A stretch of 64,000 bases of DNA from contig OZ020254.1 of NCBI GenBank assembly GCA_963971285.1, positions 8,370,001-8,434,000 of the forward strand, in the 5' to 3' direction. Positions 1-13,220 of the stretch are shown one piece after another (within the stretch, counting starts at the first letter, position 1; every line of letters begins with the position of its first letter). The stretch is from Astropecten irregularis (taxonomy: Eukaryota > Echinodermata > Asteroidea > Paxillosida > Astropectinidae). The translations under genes were made by a program, and so were the position numbers. The notes under the pieces are model-generated. The model was not told the DNA's origin and did not search any database. It worked only from the letters and a program-made list of their open reading frames with translations.

Positions 1-3000
1 AAATCCAAGTATAGCACTACACGCTATGCGACAAAACGGCAGAGCACGCGGCAAAAAAAACTGCACTTAGAATATGAGACACTTTTTTCTGCTAGAGTTT
101 GAAATTTCTCCCTCGATACTGAGGCAATCGTGCTGAAACTTGCACGAAATGTAGCCCTAGATGTACTCTATAGGGAAGTATGAGCTGTGCCAAATTCCAA
201 AGTCATGTTCATGGCCGAAAATCCAAGTATAGCACTACACGCTATGCGACAAAACGGCAGAGCACGCGGCAAATAAAAACTGCACTTAGACTATGAGACA
301 CTTTTTTCTGCTAGAGTTTGAAATTTCTCCCTCAATACAGAGGCAATCGAGCTGAAACTTGCACGAAATGTAGCCCCAGATGTTCTCTACAGGAAAGTAT
401 GAGCTGTGCCAAATTCCAAAGTCATGTTCATGGCCGAAAATCCAAGTATAACACCACACGCTATGCGACAAAACGGCAGAGCACGCGGCAAAAAACTGCG
501 CTTAGACTAGGAGACACTTTTTTCTGCTAGAGTTTGAAATTTCTCCCTCGATACTGAGACAATCGTGCTGAAACTTGCATGAAATGAAGCCCCAGATGTA
601 CTCTACAGGAAAGTATGAGCTCTGCCAAATTCCAAAGTCATGTTCATGGCCGAAAATCCAAGTATAGCACTACACGCTATGCGACAAAACGGCAGAGCAC
701 GCGGCAAAAAAAAACTGCACTTAGACTATGAGACACTTTTTTCTGCTAGAGTTTGAAATTTCTCCCTCGATACTGAGGCAATCGTGCTGAAACTTGCACG
801 AAATGTAGCCCCAGATGTACTCTACAGGGAAGTATGAACTGTGCCAAATTCCAAAGTCATGTTCATGGCCGAAAATCCAAGTATAGCACCACACGCTATG
901 CCACAAAACGGCAGAGCACGCGGCAAAAAAAAACTGCACTTAGACTATGAGACACTTTTTTCTGCTAGAGTTTGAAATTTCTCCCTCAATACTGAGGCAA
1001 TCGAGCTGAAACTTGCACGAAATGTAGCCCCACATGTACTTTACAGAAAAGTATGAGCTCTGCCAAATTCCAAAGTCATGTTCATGGCTGAAAATCCGAA
1101 CTATAGCACCACACGCTATGCTACAAAACGGCAGAGCAGTCGGCAGAAAAACTGCACTTAGACTATGAGACACTTTTTTCTGCTAGAGTTTGAAATTTCT
1201 CCCTCAATACAGAGGCAATCGAGCTGAAACTTGCACGAAATGTAGCCCCAGATGTTCTCTACAGGAAAGTATGAGCTGTGCCAAATTCCAAAGTCATGTT
1301 CATGGCCGAAAATCCAAGTATAACACCACACGCTATGCGACAAAACGGCAGAGCACGCGGAAAAAAAACTGCGCTTAGACTAGGAGACACTTTTTTCTGC
1401 TAGAGTTTGAAATTTCTCCCTCGATACTGAGACAATCGTGCTGAAACTTGCATGAAATGAAGCCCCAGATGTACTCTACAGGAAAGTATGAGCTGTGTCA
1501 AATTCCAAAGTCATGTTCATGGCGGAAAATCCAAGTATACCACCACACGCTATGCGACAAAACGGCAGTGCAGTCGGCAGAAAAACTGCACTTAGAGTAT
1601 GAGAAACTTTTTTCTGCCAGAGTTTGAAATATCTCCCTCAATACTTAGGCAATCGAGCTGAAACTTGCATGAAATGTAGCCCCACATGTACTCTACAGAA
1701 AAGTATGAGCTCTGCCAAATTCCAAAGTCATGTTCATGGCCGAAAATCCGAACTATAGCACCACACGCTATGCGACAAAACGGCGGAGCAGTCGGCAGAA
1801 AAACTGCACTTAGACTATGAGACACTTTTTTCTGCTAGAGTTTGAAATTTCTCCCTCAATACAGAGAAAATCGAGCTGAAACTTGCACGAAATGTAGCCC
1901 CAGATGTACTCTACAGGAAAGTATGAGCTCTGCCAAATTCCAAAGTCATGTTCATGGCCGAAAATCCAAGTATAGCACTACACGCTATGCGACAAAACGG
2001 CAGAGCACGCGGCAAAAAAAACTGCACTTAGACTATGAGACACTTTTTTCTGCTAGAGTTTGAAATTTCTCCCTCAATACAGAGAAAATCGAGCTGAAAC
2101 TTGCACGAAATGTAGCCCCAGATGTACTCTACAGGAAAGTATGAGCTCTGCCAAATTCCAAAGTCATGTTCATGGCCGAAAATCCAAGTATAGCACTACA
2201 CGCTATGCGACAAAACGGCAGAGCACGCGGCAAAAAAAAACTGCACTTAGACTATGAGACACTTTTTTCTGCTAGAGTTTGAAATTTTTCCCTCGATACT
2301 GAGGCAATCGTGCTGAAACTTGCACGAAATGTAGCCCTAGATGTACTCTACAGGAAAGTATGAGCTCTGCCAAATTCCAAAGTCATGTTCATGGCCGAAA
2401 ATCCAAGTATAGCACTACACGCTATGCGACAAAACGGCAGAGCACGCGGCAAAAAAAAACTGCACTTAGACTATGAGACACTTTTTTCTGCTAGAGTTTG
2501 AAATTTCTCCCTCGATACTGAGGCAATCGAGCTGAAACTTGCACGAAATGTAGCCCCACATGTACTCTACAGAAAAGTATGAGCTCTGCCAAATTCCAAA
2601 GTCATGTTCATGGCCGAAAATCCAAGTATAGCACTACACGCTATGCGACAAAACGGCAGAGCACGCGGCAAAAAAAAACTGCACTTAGACTATGAGACAC
2701 TTTTTTCTGCTAGAGTTTGAAATTTCTCCCTCGATACTGAGGCAATCGTGCTGAAACTTGCACGAAATGTAGCCCCAGATGTACTCTACAGGGAAGTATG
2801 AACTGTGCCAAATTCCAAAGTCATGTTCATGGCCGAAAATCCAAGTATAGCACCACACGCTATGCCACAAAACGGCAGAGCACGCGGCAAAAAAAAACTG
2901 CACTTAGACTATGAGACACTTTTTTCTGCTAGAGTTTGAAATTTCTCCCTCAATACTGAGGCAATCGAGCTGAAACTTGCACGAAATGTAGCCCCAGATG

Positions 3001-3350
3001 TACTCTACAGGAAAGTATGAGCTGTGCCAAATTCTAAAGTCATGTTCATGGCCGAAAATCCAAGTATATCACCACAGGCTACACGCACCACATTGCACTA
3101 ACAACATGAGACACTTTTGTAAGCTATTGTTTGAAATTTCTCCTTCAATACTGAAGCTATCGAGCCGAAACATGTACGAAAACGTAGACCTGCTGATGTT
3201 CTCTACAAGACTATATGGATTGTGCCAGATTCCAAAGCCATTTTCATGGCTGAAAATCCAAGTATATAGTACGACACGCTATGCGAGAAAACAGCCGAGC
3301 TGGCGTCATAAAGAATGCACTAGGAGCAGACATTTTTTTTTACACTAGAG
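1..3350. repeat. 218-bp tandem satellite (about 14 good copies plus 2 decayed)
   Basis: The landmark GAGACACTTTTTTCTGC recurs at 76, 295, 511, 730, 949, 1167, 1384, 1601 (one change), 1819, 2037, 2256, 2475, 2694 and 2913, so the spacing is 214-220 bp. Two decayed copies follow near 3108 and 3323. The array is already running at base 1, so its left end lies outside the window. Copies differ in blocks: some end in an A-tract after CACGCGGC, others after CAGTCGGC. Copies about 730-949 and 2694-2913 appear identical although nine units apart. Short open frames of 60-90 codons occur on both strands but simply repeat with the unit, so I see no gene here. Confidence 0.95.
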
Positions 3351-3534
3351 TTTAAATTTTGTCTTTAATTTTTATTCTCGGTAACAGTTTCAGAAGTAAG
3401 CATTACACGTAGTCGACGAGTTATCCGCAAATAAACATGCTATCGAGCTGCAGGTTGCACCCAAATGTAGCTGATGAGGATGCTCCAAATCGAGTGACAT
3501 AAAAGCAACTCAACTGGTCTTCCCATTGTTGTGC
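3351..3534. other. Transition between two satellites
   Basis: This short stretch separates the 218-bp satellite from the composite satellite. It holds a weak echo of the left array near 3440-3470 (ATCGAGCTGCAGGTTGCAC against ATCGAGCTGAAACTTGCAC), so it is probably decayed satellite. No gene or other element is visible. Confidence 0.5.
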
Positions 3535-3687
3535 TATGACGGTTGTAGTCTGGCCGGCTCCTGCACAAAACTCGTCCAATACATTTAAACATTACAACGT
3601 ACTTTACATTTACTGTTTGCACTTTCTGATTCATTATTTCCAGTGTGCAAACAATAATGTAGAAGATTAATTTTGGATGTCACTTAC

Positions 3688-6600
3688 TCATTTGTACCTC
3701 AAGGAGTTCCTTCAATTTGTCAGCACAAGTCAGAATGAGCCAGGGAAGGGAATTGCAAGTAATTCAACCTCATCTGGAGTCAGATACAGTGGTGAAAGGA
3801 TGGTCTGCAGAATCTGTCCCCACAAAGAAATACACAAATACAACATAATTAATGAAATTATAAAAAAAATCATCTATTCAAATTCGGTATTACTTCATCG
3901 CAAAACGATGACCCAAGCCGACTCAGACCCAAGCCAACTCAGACCCAAGCCAACTTAGACCCAAGCCGACTAAGACCCAAGCCGACTCAGATCCAAGCCA
4001 ACTCAGACAAAAGCCTACTCAGACACAAGCCGACTCAGACCCAAGCCGACTCAGACCCAAGCCGACTCAGACCCAAGCCAACTCAGACCCAAGCCGACTC
4101 AGACCCAAGCCGACTCAGACCCAAGCCAACTCAGACCCAGGCCAAATAAGACCCAAGCCAACTCAGACCCAAGCCAACTCAGACCCAAGCCGACTCAGAC
4201 ACAAGCTGACTCAGACCCAAGCCAACTCAGACCCAAGACAACTCAGACCCAAGACAACTCAGACCAAAGCATACTGACAGACCCAAGCATACTGACAGAC
4301 CCAAGCCAACTCAGACCCAAGCCAACTCAGACCCAAGCCAACTCAGACCCAAGCAGACTCAGACCCAAGCCAACTCAAACCCAAGCTAACTCAGACCCAA
4401 GCCAACTCAGACCCAACAACAGTCATCTGAGAAAATGTCAGTCCCATAATGGTGCCCAATTTTTGAGAAAACAATGAAAAAACACCCACAGTATTTTAAA
4501 AATCTGTTCACTTTTAATGTTGATCTTTAAAAGGGAAAGAATTTCACTGACGGCCATCACCTGTGTTGTGTTGTTCATTCTATTCATGACGGTTGTAGTC
4601 TGGCCGACTCCTGTCCAAAACTTGTGGCATCTATCTCGTGAAATACATTTGCACATTGCAACGAACTTATTTACTGTTTGCACTTTCTGATTCATTATTT
4701 CCAGTGTGCAAACAATAATGTTGAAGATTAATTGTGGATGTCACTTACTCATTTGTACCTCAAGGAGTTCCTTCAATTTGTCAGCACAAGTCAGAATGAG
4801 CCAGGGAAGGGAATTGCAAGTAATTCAACCTCATCTGGAGTCAGATACAGTGGTGAAAGGATGGTCTGCAGAATCTGTCCCCACAAAGAAATACACAAAT
4901 ACAACATAATTAATGAAATTATAAAAAAAATCATCTATTCAAATTCGGTATTACTTCATCGCAAAACGATGACCCAAGCCGACTTAGACCCAAGCCAACT
5001 CAGACCCAAGCCAACTTAGACCCAAGCCGACTAAGACCCAAGCCGACTCAGATCCAAGCCAACTCAGACAAAAGCCTACTCAGACACAAGCCGACTCAGA
5101 CCCAAGCCGACTCAGACCCAAGCCGACTCAGACCCAAGCCAACTCAGACCCAAGCCGACTCAGACCCAAGCCGACTCAGACCCAAGCCAACTCAGACCCA
5201 GGCCAAATAAGACCCAAGCCAACTCAGACCCAAGCCAACTCAGACCCAAGCCGACTCAGACACAAGCTGACTCAGACCCAAGCCAACTCAGACCCAAGAC
5301 AACTCAGACCCAAGACAACTCAGACCCAAGCATACTGACAGACCCAAGCATACTGACAGACCCAAGCCAACTCAGACCCAAGCCAACTCAGACCCAAGCC
5401 AACTCAGACCCAAGCAGACTCAGACCCAAGCCAACTCAAACCCAAGCTAACTCAGACCCAAGCCAACTCAGACCCAACAACAGTCATCTGAGAAAATGTC
5501 AGTCCCATAATGGTGCCCAATTTTTGAGAAAACAATGAAAAAACACCCACAGTATTTTAAAAATCTTTTCACTTTTAATGTTGATCTTTAAAAGGGAAAG
5601 AATTTCACTGACGGCCATCACTTGTGTTGTGTTGTTCATTCTATTCATGACGGTTGTAGTCTGGCCGACTCCTGTCCAAAACTTGTGGCATCTATCTCGT
5701 GAAATACATTTGCACATTGCAACGAACTTATTTACTGTTTGCACTTTCTGATTCATTATTTCCAGTGTGCAAACAATAATGTTGAAGATTAATTGTGGAT
5801 GTCACTTACTCATTTGTACCTCAAGGAGTTCCTTCAATTTGTCAGCACAAGTCAGAATGAGCCAGGGAAGGGAATTGCAAGTAATTCAACCTCATCTGGA
5901 GTCAGATACAGTGGTGAAAGGATGGTCTGCAGAATCTGTCCCCACAAAGAAATACACAAATACAACATAATTAATGAAATTATAAAAAAATCATCTATTC
6001 AAATTCGGTATGACTTCATCACAAAACTCAGACCCAAGCCGACTCAGACACAAGCTGACTCAGACCCAAGCCAACTCAGACCCAAGCCAACTCAGACGCA
6101 AGACAACTCAGACCCAAGCATACTGACAGACCCAAGCATACTGACAGACCCAAGCATACTGACAGACCCAAGCCAACTCAGACCCAAGCCAACTCAGACC
6201 CAAGCCAACTCAGACCCAAGCAGACTCAGACCCAAGCCAACTCAAACCCAAGCTAACTCAGACCCAAGCCAACTCAGACCCAACAACAGTCATCTGAGAA
6301 AATGTCAGTCCCATAATGGTGCCCAATTTTTGAGAAAACAATGAAAAAACACCCACAGTATTTTAAAAATCTTTTCACTTTTAATTTTGATCTTTAAAAG
6401 GGAAAGAATTTCACTGACGGCCATCACTTGTGTTGTGTTGTTCATTCTATTCATGACGGTTGTAGTCTGGCCGACTCCTGTCCAAAACTTGTGGCATCTA
6501 TCTCGTGAAATACATTTGCACATTACAACGAACTTATTTACTGTTTGCACTTTCTGATTCATTATTTCCAGTGTGCAAACAATAATGTTGAAGATTAATT

Positions 6601-9600
6601 GTGGATGTCACTTACTCATTTGTACCTCAAGGAGTTCCTTCAATTTGTCAGCACAAGTCAGAATGAGCCAGGGAAGGGAATTGCAAGTAATTCAACCTCA
6701 TCTGGAGTCAGATACAGTGGTGAAAGGATGGTCTGCAGAATCTGTCCCCACAAAGAAATACACAAATACAACATAATTAATGAAATTATAAAAAAAATCA
6801 TCTATTCAAATTCGGTATTACTTCATCGCAAAACGATGACCCAAGCCGACTCAGACCCAAGCCAACTCAGACCCAAGCCAACTTAGACCCAAGCCGACTA
6901 AGACCCAAGCCGACTCAGATCCAAGCCAACTCAGACAAAAGCCTACTCAGACACAAGCCGACTCAGACCCAAGCCGACTCAGACCCAAGCCGACTCAGAC
7001 CCAAGCCAACTCAGACCCAAGCCGACTCAGACCCAAGCCGACTCAGACCCAAGCCAACTCAGACCCAGGCCAAATAAGACCCAAGCCAACTCAGACCCAA
7101 GCCAACTCAGACCCAAGCCGACTCAGACACAAGCTGACTCAGACCCAAGCCAACTCAGACCCAAGACAACTCAGACCCAAGACAACTCAGACCCAAGCAT
7201 ACTGACAGACCCAAGCATACTGACAGACCCAAGCCAACTCAGACCCAAGCCAACTCAGACCCAAGCCAACTCAGACCCAAGCAGACTCAGACCCAAGCCA
7301 ACTCAAACCCAAGCTAACTCAGACCCAAGCCAACTCAGACCCAACAACAGTCATCTGAGAAAATGTCAGTCCCATAATGGTGCCCAATTTTTGAGAAAAC
7401 AATGAAAAAACACCCACAGTATTTTAAAAATCTGTTCACTTTTAATGTTGATCTTTAAAAGGGAAAGAATTTCACTGACGGCCATCACTTGTGTTGTGTT
7501 GTTCATTCTATTCATGACGGTTGTAGTCTGGCCGACTCCTGTCCAAAACTTGTGGCATCTATCTCGTGAAATACATTTGCACATTGCAACGAACTTATTT
7601 ACTGTTTGCACTTTCTGATTCATTATTTCCAGTGTGCAAACAATAATGTTGAAGATTAATTGTGGATGTCACTTACTCATTTGTACCTCAAGGAGTTCCT
7701 TCAATTTGTCAGCACAAGTCAGAATGAGCCAGGGAAGGGAATTGCAAGTAATTCAACCTCATCTGGAGTCAGATACAGTGGTGAAAGGATGGTCTGCAGA
7801 ATCTGTCCCCACAAAGAAATACACAAATACAACATAATTAATGAAATTATAAAAAAAATCATCTATTCAAATTCGGTATTACTTCATCGCAAAACGATGA
7901 CCCAAGCCGACTCAGACCCAAGCCAACTCAGACCCAAGCCAACTTAGACCCAAGCCGACTAAGACCCAAGCCGACTCAGATCCAAGCCAACTCAGACAAA
8001 AGCCTACTCAGACACAAGCCGACTCAGACCCAAGCCGACTCAGACCCAAGCCGACTCAGACCCAAGCCAACTCAGACCCAAGCCGACTCAGACCCAAGCC
8101 GACTCAGACCCAAGCCAACTCAGACCCAGGCCAAATAAGACCCAAGCCAACTCAGACCCAAGCCAACTCAGACCCAAGCCGACTCAGACACAAGCTGACT
8201 CAGACCCAAGCCAACTCAGACCCAAGACAACTCAGACCCAAGACAACTCAGACCCAAGCATACTGACAGACCCAAGCATACTGACAGACCCAAGCCAACT
8301 CAGACCCAAGCCAACTCAGACCCAAGCCAACTCAGACCCAAGCAGACTCAGACCCAAGCCAACTCAAACCCAAGCTAACTCAGACCCAAGCCAACTCAGA
8401 CCCAACAACAGTCATCTGAGAAAATGTCAGTCCCATAATGGTGCCCAAATTTTGAGAAAACAATGAAAAAACACCCACAGTATTTTAAAAATCTGTTCAC
8501 TTTTAATGTTGATCTTTAAAAGGGAAAGAATTTCACTGACGGCCATCACTTGTGTTGTGTTGTTCATTCTATTCATGACGGTTGTAGTCTGGCCGACTCC
8601 TGTCCAAAACTTGTGGCATCTATCTCGTGAAATACATTTGCACATTGCAACGAACTTATTTACTGTTTGCACTTTCTGATTCATTATTTCCAGTGTGCAA
8701 ACAATAATGTTGAAGATTAATTGTGGATGTCACTTACTCATTTGTACCTCAAGGAGTTCCTTCAATTTGTCAGCACAAGTCAGAATGAGCCAGGGAAGGG
8801 AATTGCAAGTAATTCAACCTCATCTGGAGTCAGATACAGTGGTGAAAGGATGGTCTGCAGAATCTGTCCCCACAAAGAAATACACAAATACAACATAATT
8901 AATGAAATTATAAAAAAATCATCTATTCAAATTCGGTATGACTTCATCACAAAACTCAGACCCAAGCCGACTCAGACACAAGCTGACTCAGACCCAAGCC
9001 AACTCAGACCCAAGCCAACTCAGACGCAAGACAACTCAGACCCAAGCATACTGACAGACCCAAGCATACTGACAGACCCAAGCATACTGACAGACCCAAG
9101 CCAACTCAGACCCAAGCCAACTCAGACCCAAGCCAACTCAGACCCAAGCAGACTCAGACCCAAGCCAACTCAAACCCAAGCTAACTCAGACCCAAGCCAA
9201 CTCAGACCCAACAACAGTCATCTGAGAAAATGTCAGTCCCATAATGGTGCCCAATTTTTGAGAAAACAATGAAAAAACACCCACAGTATTTTAAAAATCT
9301 TTTCACTTTTAATTTTGATCTTTAAAAGGGAAAGAATTTCACTGACGGCCATCACTTGTGTTGTGTTGTTCATTCTATTCATGACGGTTGTAGTCTGGCC
9401 GACTCCTGTCCAAAACTTGTGGCATCTATCTCGTGAAATACATTTGCACATTACAACGAACTTATTTACTGTTTGCACTTTCTGATTCATTATTTCCAGT
9501 GTGCAAACAATAATGTTGAAGATTAATTGTGGATGTCACTTACTCATTTGTACCTCAAGGAGTTCCTTCAATTTGTCAGCACAAGTCAGAATGAGCCAGG

Positions 9601-11656
9601 GAAGGGAATTGCAAGTAATTCAACCTCATCTGGAGTCAGATACAGTGGTGAAAGGATGGTCTGCAGAATCTGTCCCCACAAAGAAATACACAAATACAAC
9701 ATAATTAATGAAATTATAAAAAAAATCATCTATTCAAATTCGGTATGACTTCATCACAAAACTCAGACCCAAGCCGACTCAGACACAAGCTGACTCAGAC
9801 CCAAGCCAACTCAGACCCAAGCCAACTCAGACCCAAGACAACTCAGACCCAAGCATACTGACAGACCCAAGCATACTGACAGACCCAAGCCAACTCAGAC
9901 CCAAGCCAACTCAGACCCAAGCCAACTCAGACCCAAGCATACTGACAGACCCAAGCATACTGACAGACCCAAGCCAACTCAGACCCAAGCCAACTCAGAC
10001 CCAAGCCAACTCAGACCCAAGCATACTGACAGACCCAAGCATACTGACAGACCCAAGCCAACTCAGACCCAAGCCAACTCAGACCCAAGCCAACTCAGAC
10101 CCAAGCAGACTCAGACCCAAGCCAACTCAAACCCAAGCCAACTCAGACCCAAGCCAACTCAGACCCAACAACAGTCATCTGAGAAAATGTCAGTCCCATA
10201 ATGGTGCCCAATTTTTGAGAAAACAATGAAAAAACACCCACAGTATTTTAAAAATCTTTTCACTTTTAATTTTGATCTTTAAAAGGGAAAGAATTTCACT
10301 GACGGCCATCACTTGTGTTGTGTTGTTAATTCTATTCATGACGGTTGTAGTCTGGCCGACTCCTGTCCAAAACTTGTGGCATCTATCTCGTGAAATACAT
10401 TTGCACATTACAACGAACTTATTTACTGTTTGCACTTTCTGATTCATTATTTCCAGTGTGCAAACAATAATGTTGAAGATTAATTGTGGATGTCACTTAC
10501 TCATTTGTACCTCAAGGAGTTCCTTCAATTTGTCAGCACAAGTCAGAATGAGCCAGGGAAGGGAATTGCAAGTAATTCAACCTCATCTGGAGTCAGATAC
10601 AGTGGTGAAAGGATGGTCTGCAGAATCTGTCCCCACAAAGAAATACACAAATACAACATAATTAATGAAATTATAAAAAAAATCATCTATTCAAATTCGG
10701 TATGACTTCATCGCAAAACGATGACCCAAGCCGACTCAGACCCAAGCCAACTCAGACCCAAGCCAACTCAGACCCAAGCTGACTCAGACCCAAGCCGACT
10801 AAGACCCAAGCCGACTCAGACCCAAGCCAACTCAGACAAAAGCCTACTCAGACACAAGCCGACTCAGACCCAAGCCGACTCAGACCCAAGCCGACTCAGA
10901 CCCAAGCCAACTCAGACCCAAGCCGACTCAGACCCAAGCCGACTCAGACCCAGGCCAACTCAGACCCAGGCCAACTAAGACCCAAGCCAACTCAGACCCA
11001 AGCCAACTCAAACCCAAGTCGACTCAGACACAAGCTGACTCAGACCCAAGCCAACTCAGACCCAAGCCAACTCAGACCCAAGACAACTCAGACCCAAGCA
11101 TACTGACAGACCCAAGCCAACTCAGACCCAAGCCAACTCAGACCCAAGCCAACTCAAACCCAAGCCAACTCAGACCCAAGCCAACTCAGACCCAACAACA
11201 GTCATCTGAGAAAATGTCAGTCCCATAATGGTGCCCAATTTTTGAGAAAACAATGAAAAAACACCCACAGTATTTTAAAAATCTTTTCACTTTTAATTTT
11301 GATCTTTAAAAGGGAAAGAATTTCACTGACGGCCATCACTTGTGTTGTGTTGTTCATTCTATTCATGACGGTTGTAGTCTGGCCGACTCCTGTCCAAAAC
11401 TTGTGGCATCTATCTCGTGAAATACATTTGCACATTACAACAAACTTATTTACTGCTTGCACTTTCTGATTCATTATTTCCAGTGTGCAAACAATAATGT
11501 AGAATATTAATTGTAGATGTCACTTACTCATTTGTACCGCAAGGAGTTCCTTCAATTTGTTAGCACACATCAGAATGAGCCAGGGAAGGGAATTGCAAGT
11601 AATTAAACCTCGTCTGGAATCAGATACAGTGGTGAAAGGATCATGGTCCGTAGAAT
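3688..11656 (-). pseudogene. 126-bp exon-like segment, frame broken, nine copies
   Basis: Each composite unit contains, on the minus strand, a 126-bp segment bordered by an acceptor-like TTTCTTTGTGGGGACAG and a perfect donor GTAAGT. Copies: 3688-3813, 4749-4874, 5810-5935, 6616-6741, 7677-7802, 8738-8863, 9544-9669, 10501-10626 and about 11528-11656 (3 bp longer). Frame 1 is open for 27 codons and contains LTPDEVELL, then hits TGA. The last 16 codons read well only in frame 3 (LTCADKLKELLEVQM). Joined across a frameshift this looks like an amphipathic helical protein segment; a RhoGEF DH domain is one possible source, offered only as a resemblance. I see no intact frame, so this is an amplified pseudo-exon at best. 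Confidence 0.4.
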
Positions 11657-12128
11657 CTGTCCCCACAAAGAAATACACAAATACAACATAATTAATGAAA
11701 TTATAAAAAAAAAATCATCTATTCAAATTCGGTATGACTTCATCGCAATTTGATGACCCAAGCCGACTCAGACCCAAGCCAAATCAGACCCAAGCCGACT
11801 CAGACCCAAGCCGACTAAGACCCAAGCCGACTCAGACCCAAGCCAACTCAGACAAAAGCCTACTCAGACACAAGCTGACTCAGACCCAAGCCGACTCAGA
11901 CCCAAGCCGACTCAGACCCAAGCCAAATCAAACCCAAGCCGACTCAGACCCAAGCCAACTCAGACCCAAGCCAACTCAAACCCAAGCCAACTCAGACCCA
12001 AGCCAACTCAGACCCAAGCCAACTCAAACCCAAGCCAACTCAGACCCAAGCCAACTCAAACCCAAGCCAACTCAAACCCAAGCCAACTCAGACCCAAGCC
12101 AACTCAGACCCAAGCCGACTCAGACCCA
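3908..12128. repeat. 16-bp minisatellite blocks inside the composite units
   Basis: The 16-bp unit is GACCCAAGCCRACTCA. Blocks lie at about 3908-4416, 4970-5476, 6028-6284, 6836-7344, 7897-8405, 8956-9212, 9763-10170, 10722-11193 and 11755-12128. An 18-bp variant (CCCAAGCATACTGACAGA) is interspersed, most densely at 9850-10060. Since 16 is not a multiple of 3, three units cycle through all frames and give a 16-residue peptide period rich in Q, T, D, P and S. That explains the open frames of up to 183 codons without any need for a gene. Confidence 0.95.
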
Positions 12129-12163
12129 AAATGTTAATGGTATACGGTAACAGTACATGTATG

Positions 12164-12790
12164 GGAAAGAATTCCACTGACGGCCATCACTTGTGCACAA
12201 ACCAATGGGACCGACAGCTAGAGGGCGTTATGTGAAAAATGGCTATCGCTGCATTCGAAGTGTATCATTGTAGGACAAAAAACACTGAAAATCTCACTTT
12301 TCAGATATGCTACCCCAGTATACACACCTGAGATTGAAGTTTCTCATGACCTGCATCCAAAAAGCTAGCTCTTGGAGTAAATAATCCTGTTTCCGTAATC
12401 ATGGTAATGGCCGTCAGTGGAATTCTTTCCACAGTATGTTTCTACCATCACCATCTTTATACCCAGGTGTAAGTTATAACTTATAGGTAAATTTTTGAAG
12501 ATTTCTGTTTTGGTATGCTACCACAAGTACCAGTAACAAAGTTACTTATACATATGTGTGTACATGTAGGCCATCAACCTTAAGAAAAAAGGGTTATCCT
12601 TACTGAAGTTATGATAAACTTCAATCTCAGCTGTGTAACACTGGGATAGCTTCTAAAAAGTGAGTTTTACATGGATTTTCAGACCTGCAATGATACACTT
12701 TGAATGCAGCAGGGGCAATTTATCTCAAAACGCCCTCTGCTGGTTCCATAGAGTTGTACACAAATGCATGGTCGTCAGTGCAATTCTTGT
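12164..12790. mobile_element. Foldback element with about 185-bp diverged arms
   Basis: The left arm 12164-12352 matches the reverse complement of about 12605-12788 along its length; shared words include AGAGGGCGTT, AGTGTATCATTG and GAGATTGAAGTTT. A third copy of the end lies inside: 12164-12187 and 12407-12430 are a perfect 24-bp inverted repeat (GGAAAGAATTCCACTGACGG and onward). A related end (AAAGAATTTCACTGACGGCC) also sits in every composite satellite unit. No coding sequence is present. The structure fits a non-autonomous foldback transposon, perhaps two nested copies. I could not define a target duplication. Confidence 0.65.
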
Positions 12791-13220
12791 ACAAGTTGAA
12801 GTGCCATTTAAAATTTGCTGCAAAAAAGCCACAAAAATACTTCGTTTTTGAGCTAAAGGTGTATTTGAGATAATCTCTAGTAAACCTCAGACCAAGACTC
12901 ACCTGGAAAATGCATCTTCTGCTTAGGACTCGGGCAGGAAATCAGACAAAAATCTCCTCAAATCATTCAATTATGCAGCAGCTGATGTACACAAATGCGT
13001 GTGTGTTTACAAAAATAGCGCCCTCATGGGTTGGATGTTCGGTTTCAGGTTTTCTTTATTATTACAAAGTTGAGCCAGGTCGTTTTTACTTCAGAATATA
13101 ATTATACCAGTGTAGGATCCGGCAATGCCAATTATTTCTAATATGCTGCCAATTCAACTTATAAAACAAATAAATCACACACAAATTAACAAACGAAAGC
13201 ATCAATAATTATACAAATAC
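12791..13220. other. Non-coding, no recognised feature
   Basis: This AT-rich stretch has short open frames of about 60 codons on both strands with no recognisable protein pattern or splice structure. I see no repeat or gene in it. Confidence 0.5.

Larger units (their letters stand above)
3535..12130. repeat. Composite satellite, nine copies, with 2928-bp higher-order unit
   Basis: The landmark CAAACAATAATG begins at 3648, 4709, 5770, 6576, 7637, 8698, 9504, 10461 and 11488, giving spacings of 1061, 1061, 806, 1061, 1061, 806, 957 and 1027 bp. The 1061+1061+806 block (2928 bp) occurs twice in succession from 3648 and from 6576, nearly without change. Each unit contains, in order, an exon-like segment, a block of 16-bp minisatellite, a stretch related to the MITE copies at 13221 and 15791 (GTCAGTCCCATAA, TTTTTGAGAAAAC), and a spacer containing ATGACGGTTGTAGTCTGGCC. 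Length differences lie in the minisatellite. The last copy is the most diverged. Confidence 0.93.

Noticed and set aside
5793..12150. QTQADSDPSRLRPKP-type repetitive proteins
   Set aside because: The 16-bp minisatellite reads alike in every frame; starts come from flanking repeat sequence and lengths vary with copy number.
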